Positions 8,624 through 16,747 of a stretch of DNA of 57,813 nt are shown piece by piece; position 1 is the first letter of the stretch, and each line of letters starts with the position of its first letter. The position numbers were made by a program, and so were the translations under genes. The notes beneath the pieces were generated by a model that searched no databases, was not told the DNA's origin, and saw nothing but the letters and a program-made list of their open reading frames with translations. The stretch is from Bacteroidota bacterium (GTDB lineage Bacteria; Bacteroidota; Bacteroidia; Chitinophagales; Chitinophagaceae): positions 1 through 57,813 of the forward strand of contig JAFDXI010000105.1 in NCBI GenBank assembly GCA_018268035.1. The letters run 5' to 3'.

Positions 8624-9367
8624 ATGGAAAAAATAAAAATACCAACCAGTTTTAATATTGAACTTGATTTTGAAACACCTGAATTTCATAAACGGTTATT
8701 TGCGTGGGTAATTGATGCAGCCATCTTGTATGCATATTATTTAATACTATCACATCTTATTGGAATTTTTTCTTCAGGTCATAAGCGTTCCGATAATGAT
8801 ATGCCATTTTGGTACAATTTATCAGCATTATCCATGATATTTTTATTACCTGTATTAATGTATCACCTTGTTTGTGAATTAACATTAAACGGGCAAAGTA
8901 TAGGAAAAAAGATTATTGGAATAAAAGTTATTGGCGAAAATGGCGGGCGGCCTGCTTTACATCAATTCTTAATACGATGGCTGACACGACCTTTTGATTT
9001 TTTCTTTTTTGGTCTGGTTGGATTACTCACTGTTGTGTTAAGTAAGAAAAATCAAAGGCTGGGTGATATGGCCGCTGGCACTTTGGTGATAAAAACAAAA
9101 ATACAGACTGATATAGATGATACAGTTTTCTTTGAACTGGAAGATAATTATGTCCCTCGTTTTAAAGAAGTGATGCGGTTGAGCGACCGGGATATGAATA
9201 CAATAAAAGGGGTACTCAATAACAGTAAACGATATAATAATTTTGATGTGGCTGCACGATTGGCTGATAAAATCCGTATAGTATTGAACATAAATGAATA
9301 TATAGAACCTGTAGAATTTTTGGAAATACTATTAAAAGATTATAATTATTTCTCAAATCGGGAATAG
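8624..9367 (+). CDS. RDD family membrane protein
   Basis: From the ATG at 8624 this is a 247-residue protein. It has the RDD signature near the start (FHKRLFAWVIDAAILYAYYL), with R and D residues at the first helix. The second family element, NGQSIGKKIIGIKVI, and a third, RWLTRPFDFF, follow, ending with the GDMAAGTLVI motif. Three or four membrane helices are predicted, then a cytoplasmic helical tail of about 85 residues. RDD proteins are small membrane proteins of mostly unknown function; some have been linked to ion or solute transport. The location beside SpoIIM-like, DUF4129, DUF4350, MoxR and DUF58 genes is a recurrent arrangement and suggests one membrane complex or stress pathway. A longer frame starting at 8408 lies inside the opposite gene and is rejected. 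Confidence 0.9.
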   Translation: MEKIKIPTSFNIELDFETPEFHKRLFAWVIDAAILYAYYLILSHLIGIFSSGHKRSDNDMPFWYNLSALSMIFLLPVLMYHLVCELTLNGQSIGKKIIGIKVIGENGGRPALHQFLIRWLTRPFDFFFFGLVGLLTVVLSKKNQRLGDMAAGTLVIKTKIQTDIDDTVFFELEDNYVPRFKEVMRLSDRDMNTIKGVLNNSKRYNNFDVAARLADKIRIVLNINEYIEPVEFLEILLKDYNYFSNRE

Positions 9368-9519
9368 ATAAAATTGAGCAACTAATAGCTAAATTATTAA
9401 TATGAAAAAAATTTTTTCGATAGTCATCTATATATAAATTGCACTCCCCTATGACCCTTTTTTTAGATTGCTTATTGTCTAAAACAAATTAGTTTTTTTA
9501 TTTAACACAATCAAAATTT

Positions 9520-12234
9520 ATGAAAATGAAATTTCTACAAAGCAAGATGTCAATCATCATGATTGCCGGTTTGCTGATTGCAGCAAATTCGTTGTTTGCA
9601 CAACAACTGACAAATGATGCAGCATCGAGACTGGTAAGAACCAATGCGGCTGCCATTGGATTATCAAAAAGCGACTTAAATAATATGCGTATTTCTTCAG
9701 CGTATATTGATAAAGCATCAGGTGCATATTTAGTTTATGTACAACAAACTTATAAAGGCGCCGATGTATTTAATGCAGTTCAAACGTATGCATTCAAAAA
9801 CAACAAACTTGTTTCTGCCGAGGGACAGCGTAATGAAACAATTGATGAGTTTGCAAATTCAAAAGATGGTAAAGCAACAGTTACTGCAACAGAAGCTGTA
9901 ACCACTGCTGCATCTTATTTAAAATTACCTGCTTCAGTATCTACTGCTACTGAAAAAACAGTAAACGGATTAAAAGAATACGACTTCGGTAATTTAAATA
10001 TTTCATCTGTACATGTTAAGTCAAAACTGGTATGGGTTCCTGCTGATGAATTAAGCAATAAAATGGCTTTGTCATGGCAGGTTGAAATTCAGCCGAAAGA
10101 CAAACCAGATTATTGGCTGATCAATGTGGATGCACAAAAAAATGTTGTCATCAGCAAAGTCAATTTAAATATTGCATGTGATTGGACAAAACCTAAGACA
10201 GGTCATATCGGTGATTATTCATTTTTAAATTCCGCTAATATCAGCGACAATGCAACTAATGATATGGAAGCATTGAGCATTGGCACATCCAAATATAAAG
10301 TAGTCCCTTTCCCTGCAGAAAGTCCAAGCCACCCGGGAGGAACACCTGTGGTAAAAACTAATCCCTGGAATTTGGCTGGTTCAGGCAACAACGCAACAAC
10401 ATTAAAATGGAATTCCGATGGAACAACTGATTATGATAGTTCAAGAGGCAACAATGTTTTAGCCCAGGAAGATCATAATGGAAACAATGGTTTAGGACAA
10501 GGTGCAAAATCAAAAACAGCCCTGCCCAATCTTTCATTTACGTTTACACCTAATTTTAATAAGCCACCTACAACTCCACAAAATCTCAATTTTAATATTA
10601 CAAACCTTTTCTATTGGAATAATATCATGCATGATATTTCATACCAATATGGTTTTGATGAAGCTTCAGGTAATTTCCAGGCTAATAATCTTGGCCGTGG
10701 TGGTGCTGGAAATGATTATGTGTTTGCAGATGCTCAAGATGGATCTGGTACCAATAATGCTAATTTTAGTACACCTACTGATGGCAGCAATCCACGTATG
10801 CAAATGTTTTTGTTTGATGCAGTGCCAACATTTATTATTAATCAGCCCTCTGCATTTGCCGGTCAAAAAACAGCTGTAGAAAGCGCATTCAGTACAGCTA
10901 ACAAAATAGCAGATGTTGGGCCGCTTACAAAAGATATGGTTTTACTGAATGATGATTCAACGAAAACAACACATTTAGGTTGTGCAACAATTTACAACCC
11001 CAATACACTAAAAAATAAAATAGTTGTAATAGACAGGGGAACCTGTTCTTTTACTGTTAAAGTAAAGAATGCTCAAAATGCCGGAGCGAAAGGTGTTATA
11101 ATGGTTGATAATGTGCCAGGAGAATATCCAATCACTATGGGTGGTACTGATAACACCATAACTATACCAGCGTTCATGATAGGTTATGAAAACGGGGATA
11201 CTTTAAAACAATATTTAATTGCACATACCACAACCAATTCTACAATGAAGAAAGGCGTGCAACTGGATGGTGATGCAGATGCAGGTGTGATGAGTCATGA
11301 ATATACCCATGGTATTTCTAACAGGCTTACAGGTGGCCCCAACAATACAAGCTGCCTTCAAAATAAAGAAGAAATGGGTGAAGGCTGGAGTGATTATATG
11401 GCTTTGATGGTAACTACCAATTGGAAAACTGCCACTATAAATGATGGTCCAAACAAACGTCCTATTGGCACTTATGTTATTGGTCAGGGGCCAGATGGTC
11501 CTGGTATCAGGTATTATCCTTATAGCTCAGATATTAATATAAATCCATGGACTTACGACAGCCTCAAATTAAGTAGTAGGTTTTCCAACAGCATTTTCAC
11601 CTATGATCCACATGTTGTGGGTGAAGTATGGAGTAATATGCTTTGGGTGATGACATGGAACCTCATTCAGGCCAATGGAATCAAAAAAGATATTTACAGT
11701 GCTGCATCAACAAATGGTAACACAGTCGCATTGCAATTAGTTATAGAAGGTATGAAATTGCAAAACTGCAGCCCTGGTTTTGTTGATGGCCGCAATGGTA
11801 TTTTAAAGGCAGATACTTTACTTTATGGTGGCTTGTATAGCCCGATAATATGGCAATCATTTGCAAGCAGAGGTCTGGGTTATTCTGCATCACAGGGTAG
11901 CAGCAATAATTTGAAAGATGGCACCGCAGCCTATGATTTACCTCCAGGCTTATTGCAATCTAAATCAGCAGTGGCAGAAGCAGCAACAAAACAAAGCATT
12001 CATGGTATTGCAATTGCTCCAAACCCGGCCAGCAGTTATGTAACACTTACAGTTGGTGGTAATAATAAACCACTGAATGTAGAGTTAGTAAATGCTAACG
12101 GAAAACGCATACAACAATATAATATGAATGGTGAATCTTTGCAAATCAACCTTCCAAAACTTGCTTCAGGCATGTATTATTTTAAAATAACAGGCGAAGG
12201 CATTTCAACAACAAAAAAACTCGTTATACAATAA
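9520..12234 (+). CDS. Secreted M36 family zinc metallopeptidase with PA domain and T9SS sorting tail
   Basis: This 904-residue protein begins with a signal peptide (about residues 1-27, ending SLFA). An FTP-like propeptide (about 30-215) precedes the fungalysin-type catalytic domain. The zinc site HEYTH is at 593-597 and the third ligand is probably E621 in GEGWSD. A protease-associated (PA) domain is inserted before the HExxH motif, at about 465-570 (KIVVIDRGTCSFTVKV and AGAKGVIMVDN). The last 75-80 residues (from about 828, IAPNPASSYVTL to KKLVIQ) are a type A sorting domain for type IX secretion. It is expected to be exported, cleaved and anchored at or released from the cell surface to degrade proteins. 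It is monocistronic, with its own terminator. Confidence 0.95.
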   Translation: MKMKFLQSKMSIIMIAGLLIAANSLFAQQLTNDAASRLVRTNAAAIGLSKSDLNNMRISSAYIDKASGAYLVYVQQTYKGADVFNAVQTYAFKNNKLVSAEGQRNETIDEFANSKDGKATVTATEAVTTAASYLKLPASVSTATEKTVNGLKEYDFGNLNISSVHVKSKLVWVPADELSNKMALSWQVEIQPKDKPDYWLINVDAQKNVVISKVNLNIACDWTKPKTGHIGDYSFLNSANISDNATNDMEALSIGTSKYKVVPFPAESPSHPGGTPVVKTNPWNLAGSGNNATTLKWNSDGTTDYDSSRGNNVLAQEDHNGNNGLGQGAKSKTALPNLSFTFTPNFNKPPTTPQNLNFNITNLFYWNNIMHDISYQYGFDEASGNFQANNLGRGGAGNDYVFADAQDGSGTNNANFSTPTDGSNPRMQMFLFDAVPTFIINQPSAFAGQKTAVESAFSTANKIADVGPLTKDMVLLNDDSTKTTHLGCATIYNPNTLKNKIVVIDRGTCSFTVKVKNAQNAGAKGVIMVDNVPGEYPITMGGTDNTITIPAFMIGYENGDTLKQYLIAHTTTNSTMKKGVQLDGDADAGVMSHEYTHGISNRLTGGPNNTSCLQNKEEMGEGWSDYMALMVTTNWKTATINDGPNKRPIGTYVIGQGPDGPGIRYYPYSSDININPWTYDSLKLSSRFSNSIFTYDPHVVGEVWSNMLWVMTWNLIQANGIKKDIYSAASTNGNTVALQLVIEGMKLQNCSPGFVDGRNGILKADTLLYGGLYSPIIWQSFASRGLGYSASQGSSNNLKDGTAAYDLPPGLLQSKSAVAEAATKQSIHGIAIAPNPASSYVTLTVGGNNKPLNVELVNANGKRIQQYNMNGESLQINLPKLASGMYYFKITGEGISTTKKLVIQ

Positions 12235-12256
12235 AAATAGTTTCACTTTTTCTAAA

Positions 12257-12287
12257 ACCCCTGTATCATAATGCAGGGGTTTTTTTA
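12257..12287 (+). terminator. Rho-independent terminator after the M36 peptidase
   Basis: The arms ACCCCTGTAT and ATGCAGGGGT (one G-U pair) enclose a CATA loop and are followed by a run of seven T. Confidence 0.9.
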
Positions 12288-12359
12288 TGAGATTATGTAA
12301 TCATCCGGTGATTTCGAAATAGCATATTGTATAAAAAAACAAACCATTTGCAGTTTTCA

Positions 12360-12367
12360 TATCTTCG
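12360..12367 (+). promoter_or_regulatory. -7-like box (TATCTTCG) abutting pheS start
   Basis: TATCTTCG differs from TAnnTTTG by one base. It ends four bases before the pheS ATG at 12372, so the transcript would have little or no leader. No clear -33 element is present. Confidence 0.45.
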
Positions 12368-12371
12368 CCGC

Positions 12372-13406
12372 ATGCAAGAATTATTACAACTGATTGACCA
12401 GCATAAAAAGGATATCGAATCTTTCGACACATCAAAAAGCAACGCTGCAGAATCATTTCGTATAAAATATCTCGGTACCAAAGGCATTGTAAAAAATATA
12501 ATGCAGGAAATGAAAAATGTACCGAATGAAAAGAAAAAAGAAGCAGGCCAGTTGTTGAATGGGTTCAAATTAATGGTGGAAGAGAAATATGAAATACTAA
12601 AACAATTATCTGCCGGAAACCAACAATCTTCAGGCGAAATATCAGATTTTACTTTACCAGGCGATGATATAACGATTGGTACAAGACACCCGTTAAGCCT
12701 TGTACGCAACAGAATAATTTCTATTTTCAGCAGGCTTGGTTTTGTGTTGGCAGAAGGACCGGAAATTGAAGATGACTGGCACAATTTCACATCAATGAAC
12801 ATGCCTGAAAACCACCCTGCCCGTGATATGCAGGATACATTTTATATACAAAAAAATCCAGATTGGTTATTACGCACACACACCAGCAGCGTGCAGGCCA
12901 GAGTGATGGAAAAACAAAAACCACCGATTAGAATTATTTGCCCCGGCCGGGTTTATAGAAATGAAACTGTAAGCGCAAGAGCTCATTGTTTTTTTCACCA
13001 GGTGGAGGGTTTATATGTTGATGAAAATGTAAGCTTCGCTGACCTTAAGCAAACACTTTATTTTTTTGTAAAGGAGATGTTTGGCAATGATGTAAAAATC
13101 AGATTCCGACCTTCTTATTTCCCCTTCACTGAGCCTAGCGCAGAAATGGATATTGATTGCCTCATCTGTCATGGCAAAGGATGTAATGTTTGTAAACATA
13201 CAGGGTGGGTAGAAATATTGGGTAGCGGTATGGTGAACCCCAATGTGTTGCAAAACTTTAATATTGATCCGGAAAAATATACCGGCTTTGCATTTGGAAT
13301 GGGCATAGAAAGAATCTGCCAGCTTAGATACAGGGTCAATGATCTTAGATTGTATTCACAGGATGATGTACGCTTCCTGAAACAATTTGCGGGGGTTATA
13401 AATTAA
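12372..13406 (+). CDS. pheS: Phenylalanine-tRNA ligase subunit alpha
   Basis: This 344-residue protein is the catalytic alpha subunit of the (alpha-beta)2 phenylalanyl-tRNA synthetase, charging tRNA-Phe in the cytoplasm. The N-terminal coiled coil covers about residues 1-85. Class II motifs follow: motif 1 region GFVLAEGPEIEDDWHNF, motif 2 around PGRVYRNETVSARAH, and motif 3 in GFAFGMGIERICQLRY. The IGTRHPL and HNFTSMNMPENHPARDMQDTF-type stretches are typical. I chose the ATG at 12372 (MQELLQ), as the longer frame adds unrelated residues. The pheT gene is not adjacent; the next gene is an Lgt homologue, as often happens in this phylum. Length is normal. Confidence 0.97.
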   Translation: MQELLQLIDQHKKDIESFDTSKSNAAESFRIKYLGTKGIVKNIMQEMKNVPNEKKKEAGQLLNGFKLMVEEKYEILKQLSAGNQQSSGEISDFTLPGDDITIGTRHPLSLVRNRIISIFSRLGFVLAEGPEIEDDWHNFTSMNMPENHPARDMQDTFYIQKNPDWLLRTHTSSVQARVMEKQKPPIRIICPGRVYRNETVSARAHCFFHQVEGLYVDENVSFADLKQTLYFFVKEMFGNDVKIRFRPSYFPFTEPSAEMDIDCLICHGKGCNVCKHTGWVEILGSGMVNPNVLQNFNIDPEKYTGFAFGMGIERICQLRYRVNDLRLYSQDDVRFLKQFAGVIN

Positions 13407-13487
13407 ACCATCCAAATGCATAATATTTTACTATAACAAACAAATCGTTTATTCTTTTAGTATCATTGCACGTTTTTAAAATTTAAC

Positions 13488-14798
13488 ATGTATCCCAATT
13501 TATATTATTTATTCAAGGATGCTTTTGGATGGAACCTGCCAGCTCTGAAAGTTGTGAACACTTTTGGATTTTGTGTTGCCATTTCTTTTTTGGTTTGTGC
13601 ATGGTTATTGGTTAAAGAACTTAAGCGCAAACAGGCTTTAGGATTTTTTAGCTATAAAGAGGTTAGCATTGAAGTAGGTAAACCTGCCAGTATTTCTGAG
13701 ATGCTTATTAATTTTTTTCTTGGCTTTATTTTAGGATTCAAACTATTGGGCCTTTTTATTATTAAGGGTGCAATGAATGATCCGCAGGAATTTATTTTTT
13801 CTGCTGAAGGCAGTTGGTCTGCAGGTCTATTATTAGGATTATTTTTTGCCGGTTTGAAATGGTGGGAGAAAAACAAATCAAAACTATCCAAACCTGAAAA
13901 AAGAAATATCAGGGTTTGGCCCAGTGACAGGGTTGGTGATATGACAGTCATAGCTGCTGTAGCGGGATTTGCAGGAGCCAAGATTTTTGATAATCTTGAA
14001 AACTGGGATCGCTTTATACAAGATCCAATAGGTAATTTATTATCACCAAGCGGGCTTACTTTTTATGGAGGATTGATTGTTGCCTCACTGGCACTATTAT
14101 ATTATTTTAAAAAGAATAAAATCAGTTTTATCAATGTTGCTGATGCGTGTGCACCCGGTTTAATGTTTGCCTATGGATGGGGCAGGATGGGCTGCCAGGT
14201 GGCTGGCGATGGAGATTGGGGAATTGTAAACAGTGCATTTTTAAGCAACCCTGATGGCACAGTACGGCTTAGTAATTCATCCGCAGCTTTTACAAAAGCT
14301 TTGAATGAAAATGCCGATTATTATATCAACCAGTTTCAATCACTTGATAAAGTGCAACACATAGCAGTAAAACCATTTTTAGGATTACCCGACTGGTTGT
14401 TTGCCTACACCTATCCTCACAATGTCAATGAGGAAGGCATTCGTCTTTTTGGTTGCACATGGGATAAGTATTGCAACTATTTACCAATGCCGGTTTTTCC
14501 AACACCGATTTATGAAATTATAGTGTGCCTGCTACTTTTTGCTTTACTATGGGCATTCAGGAAAAAAATAAAAATACCGGGTAGAATGTTTGCTATTTAT
14601 CTAATCTTAAATGGCATTGAAAGATTTTTAGTTGAGCACATCCGCGTCAACACTCAATATCACTTTCTTGGTATCAATCCAACGCAGGCTGAAATTATTT
14701 CGCTCTGTTTAATTATTGCCGGTGCTGCCCTTTATTTTATTGCACCAAAACTAAAAGTGTCGAAAAATTTATTAGCTAAAAGACCAGCATCAACTTAG
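13488..14798 (+). CDS. lgt: Prolipoprotein diacylglyceryl transferase family protein
   Basis: This 436-residue polytopic membrane protein belongs to the Lgt family, which moves diacylglycerol from phosphatidylglycerol to the lipobox cysteine of prolipoproteins. The hallmark glycine/arginine segment is YGWGRMGCQVAGDGDWG at about residues 228-244, where classic Lgt has GRIGNFxN. The C-terminal ERFLVEHIRVN stretch, including the conserved R, is also present. It is longer than the usual 260-290 residues, with a non-homologous loop (about 255-330). The changed motif (GC..GDGDWG) is common in Bacteroidota homologues, and whether these are the main Lgt or a paralogue cannot be settled here. It overlaps the convergent TerB-like gene by four bases. 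Confidence 0.85.
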   Translation: MYPNLYYLFKDAFGWNLPALKVVNTFGFCVAISFLVCAWLLVKELKRKQALGFFSYKEVSIEVGKPASISEMLINFFLGFILGFKLLGLFIIKGAMNDPQEFIFSAEGSWSAGLLLGLFFAGLKWWEKNKSKLSKPEKRNIRVWPSDRVGDMTVIAAVAGFAGAKIFDNLENWDRFIQDPIGNLLSPSGLTFYGGLIVASLALLYYFKKNKISFINVADACAPGLMFAYGWGRMGCQVAGDGDWGIVNSAFLSNPDGTVRLSNSSAAFTKALNENADYYINQFQSLDKVQHIAVKPFLGLPDWLFAYTYPHNVNEEGIRLFGCTWDKYCNYLPMPVFPTPIYEIIVCLLLFALLWAFRKKIKIPGRMFAIYLILNGIERFLVEHIRVNTQYHFLGINPTQAEIISLCLIIAGAALYFIAPKLKVSKNLLAKRPAST

Positions 14799-15220
14799 AA
14801 AATTTTTTCTGTTTCAACTGTTTTGCATTGAGCAGCAAGCTTATCAAGCAATGCTTTGCTACTGGCAGAAACTTGTAACAATGCTGCAATCTTTGACAGC
14901 AAAGAAGCTTCTTCTGTTGATAAAAATTTATCACTTAAGCATAACTCTGCACAATAGAAATACAATGCCAGCGTTTGAGCTGCATTGATCAAATGAAAGA
15001 TATGTTGCAGGTAAGCCTCCTCATCTTTAATATCGTTTATATAAGTTTTATAATGCTGGATCTCCTGTTTAAAATTCAGATCTTTCTGTATCTGCAAATC
15101 AACAAATCTCGAAGCGATTGCATTGATCTCATCTTTAGAAAAGACACCATCTTTAAAACAACAATGTAAAAACAAATGGCACACTGCCTCATCCTGTGAT
15201 GTAATATATTCTTTGTACAT
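14795..15220 (-). CDS. TerB-like helical protein
   Basis: This 141-residue all-helical protein resembles the TerB (tellurite-resistance) fold. Two acidic helix-loop elements, FKDGVFSKDEINAIA at about 25-40 and SDKFLSTEEASLLSKIA near 94-110, mirror the paired DG..S..E pattern of TerB domains. I start at the ATG at 15220 because the longer frame begins with TTG. There is no signal peptide or membrane helix, so it should be cytoplasmic. It is 67 bases downstream of the DUF3307 gene on the same strand and could be the last gene of the SatD operon. TerB domains occur in membrane-stress and defence-type contexts, but no function can be assigned here. Confidence 0.65.
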   Translation of the reverse strand: MYKEYITSQDEAVCHLFLHCCFKDGVFSKDEINAIASRFVDLQIQKDLNFKQEIQHYKTYINDIKDEEAYLQHIFHLINAAQTLALYFYCAELCLSDKFLSTEEASLLSKIAALLQVSASSKALLDKLAAQCKTVETEKIF

Positions 15221-15287
15221 ATTTTTTAGATAATTCAATCAACAATAATGCCGCTAAAAGCCAATGCGAAGCTATATTAGTGTGAAG

Positions 15288-16010
15288 TTATTTAAGTAAC
15301 ATATTTACAAATAACCCTATCATAATTGATGTAGCGAAACTCATTAATGTTCCAATCAGTATATACTCAGTTTCCTTGCGCATGTTTTCTCCTTTCAAGT
15401 CATTATAACGAAGAATGGATTTGGCAGCAATCAAAAAACCAATACCTTCAAAATGGTTATTGATTACAAACGTTACAACAAGAATCCTTTCAAATATCCC
15501 TATCCATCTTCCCGCTTCGCTCAGGCTGGTTGCAGAACGGTTATTATCTTTTTCAATTTCATTTCTCCAGCGATGTGTAGCATAACCTAATAGATAAGCC
15601 AACGGAAAAATGCTGAATAAATAAGCTACTGTAATAACCCAAAATTTATAACTAATCAACAGGCGGGTAAAAAATACATAAATCCAGTTGGTGGATTGAT
15701 AAAAAGTCATCCACACTATGATCAATACCAACAAATGGAACAACTGGTCTATGCTAAATGTTATGGCATTGTCTTTTTGATATACTTTCCATAAATCTAT
15801 TATGTAATGCGTTACAAATATAATTACCGGCACTGCCCAAAGCGATTTATCTGGCGACAGCAAATAAATCAATGCAGCATGAATGAAACAGTGCACATAT
15901 AAGAACCATGACCGGGCCTTTTTTGTTTTCTTCTGCAAAACAAGTTTTCTTGTCTGCAAAACAAAATCGGCCAGTAAATGCATGGCAATCCATTGAAGAA
16001 GTACGAGCAT
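15288..16010 (-). CDS. DUF3307 domain-containing integral membrane protein
   Basis: This 240-residue protein has about six predicted membrane helices. The DUF3307 signature is at the N-terminus: WIAMHLLADFVLQTRKLV followed by HCFIHAALIYLL, with the conserved histidines and an FVTHYIIDLWK element near residue 90. Those histidines and aspartates inside or next to helices resemble metal-dependent membrane enzymes, but no activity is known for the family. It follows satD by only 12 bases and so shares its promoter and the palindrome array. The pairing SatD-DUF3307 recurs in bacterial genomes from memory, which suggests that SatD controls or signals to this membrane protein. Confidence 0.9.
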   Translation of the reverse strand: MLVLLQWIAMHLLADFVLQTRKLVLQKKTKKARSWFLYVHCFIHAALIYLLSPDKSLWAVPVIIFVTHYIIDLWKVYQKDNAITFSIDQLFHLLVLIIVWMTFYQSTNWIYVFFTRLLISYKFWVITVAYLFSIFPLAYLLGYATHRWRNEIEKDNNRSATSLSEAGRWIGIFERILVVTFVINNHFEGIGFLIAAKSILRYNDLKGENMRKETEYILIGTLMSFATSIMIGLFVNMLLK

Positions 16011-16022
16011 AATTCGGTTGTT

Positions 16023-16661
16023 TTAATCTGATGAAATAGTTTCAAACCTTTGCAAAACCCGGTTGATCACTGACCATCCGGCAGCCTGCAGCCGCTGATG
16101 AACAGATGGCTGAGAAATATGCAACGCCTTCGCAATTTTCTCCTGCCGGGTATTTTGCAACTGAAGATACAAAGCTTCTGCCTGGGCGTTGCTCAATCTT
16201 TCCAATAAAAAATTTAAGGAAGCACTGTGGACTTTCCATTCATCATTCCAGGCATTGTTACTGAATGCAACACTAATGAATTCATTTCTCTTTTTTAATT
16301 CATCTATATTTTCTCCTGAAACCCTGAATGCAGTTCCGTCAGAAGTAACTATTCTGTCGCTTTTATAGTCTATCTCACCTACACCCACAGATTGCCTGAT
16401 TTTAAAACCCTCTGCTGCAAGGAAGCAATATAAAGAAATCGCAGTACGCAATCCCGATGTTTTATTTTTAGTCAAAATACATTGCACACTATCACCACGA
16501 TATTGCTCTGCTTTAAAATCAGGTAAGGAAATAATTATCTTCTTTGTGAAAGCGGCCAGCCTGTTTTGTAGCTTTTTCTTTTTTACAGGTGACAACCTCG
16601 ATGACCCAACAATATCACCCGTAATGATAGTGGCCAAAGTTTTTTTTGCTATAGCTGCCAT
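16023..16661 (-). CDS. SatD family protein with C-terminal helix-turn-helix
   Basis: This 212-residue cytoplasmic protein belongs to the SatD family, named after a gene in the sat operon of Streptococcus mutans. The N-terminal part has TGDIVGSSRL (D16 and the GSS turn), RGDSVQCIL (G56-D57) and SVGVGEID (91-98) followed by DGTAFRVSGEN. In order and spacing these resemble the metal-binding and glycine motifs of class III nucleotide cyclases, although the substrate-specifying lysine is not present. Residues 173-194 (QEKIAKALHISQPSVHQRLQ) form a helix-turn-helix of the sigma-4 or LuxR sort. The gene heads an operon with DUF3307, and its promoter is covered by three palindromes, so autoregulation is plausible. 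Neither cyclase activity nor DNA binding is proven. Confidence 0.85.
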   Translation of the reverse strand: MAAIAKKTLATIITGDIVGSSRLSPVKKKKLQNRLAAFTKKIIISLPDFKAEQYRGDSVQCILTKNKTSGLRTAISLYCFLAAEGFKIRQSVGVGEIDYKSDRIVTSDGTAFRVSGENIDELKKRNEFISVAFSNNAWNDEWKVHSASLNFLLERLSNAQAEALYLQLQNTRQEKIAKALHISQPSVHQRLQAAGWSVINRVLQRFETISSD

Positions 16662-16665
16662 GCAA

Positions 16666-16697
16666 CAAATATAGTACTGTAATACTATAATTACAAA
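16666..16697 (-). promoter_or_regulatory. satD promoter (-33 TTTG, -7 TATATTTG)
   Basis: On the minus strand TTTG (16697-16694) is followed after 20 bases by TATATTTG (16673-16666), a full match to the Bacteroidota promoter. The -7 box ends four bases before the satD ATG at 16661, implying a leaderless message. The first palindrome of the array overlaps the -7 box and fills the spacer, as expected for a repressor site. Confidence 0.65.
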
Positions 16698-16747
16698 TTA
16701 TAGTGTTATAATACTATAATTGATTATTATAGTACTGTAGCCCTATA
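16670..16747. repeat. Three-copy palindromic operator-like array, 29-bp period
   Basis: Three 20-base units start at 16670, 16699 and 16728, each separated by nine bases. Copy 1 is TATAGTACTGTAATACTATA, with perfect 7-bp arms. Copy 2 is TATAGTGTTATAATACTATA, symmetric at 18 of 20 positions. Copy 3 is TATAGTACTGTAGCCCTATA, with a decayed right arm. The spacers ATTACAAAT and ATTGATTAT are unrelated beyond being AT-rich. The array overlaps the satD promoter on one side and the stop codon of the EamA gene on the other. It is best read as a multi-site operator for a dimeric regulator. Confidence 0.8.

Noticed and set aside
10502-10879. Open frame of 125 codons inside the M36 peptidase gene
   Set aside because: It is a shadow of the main frame; the peptidase frame is unbroken and has all expected domains.
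16670-16747. Possible CRISPR-like repeat array
   Set aside because: The spacers are only nine bases long, the repeats are palindromic and overlap a promoter, and no cas gene is near; an operator array fits better.
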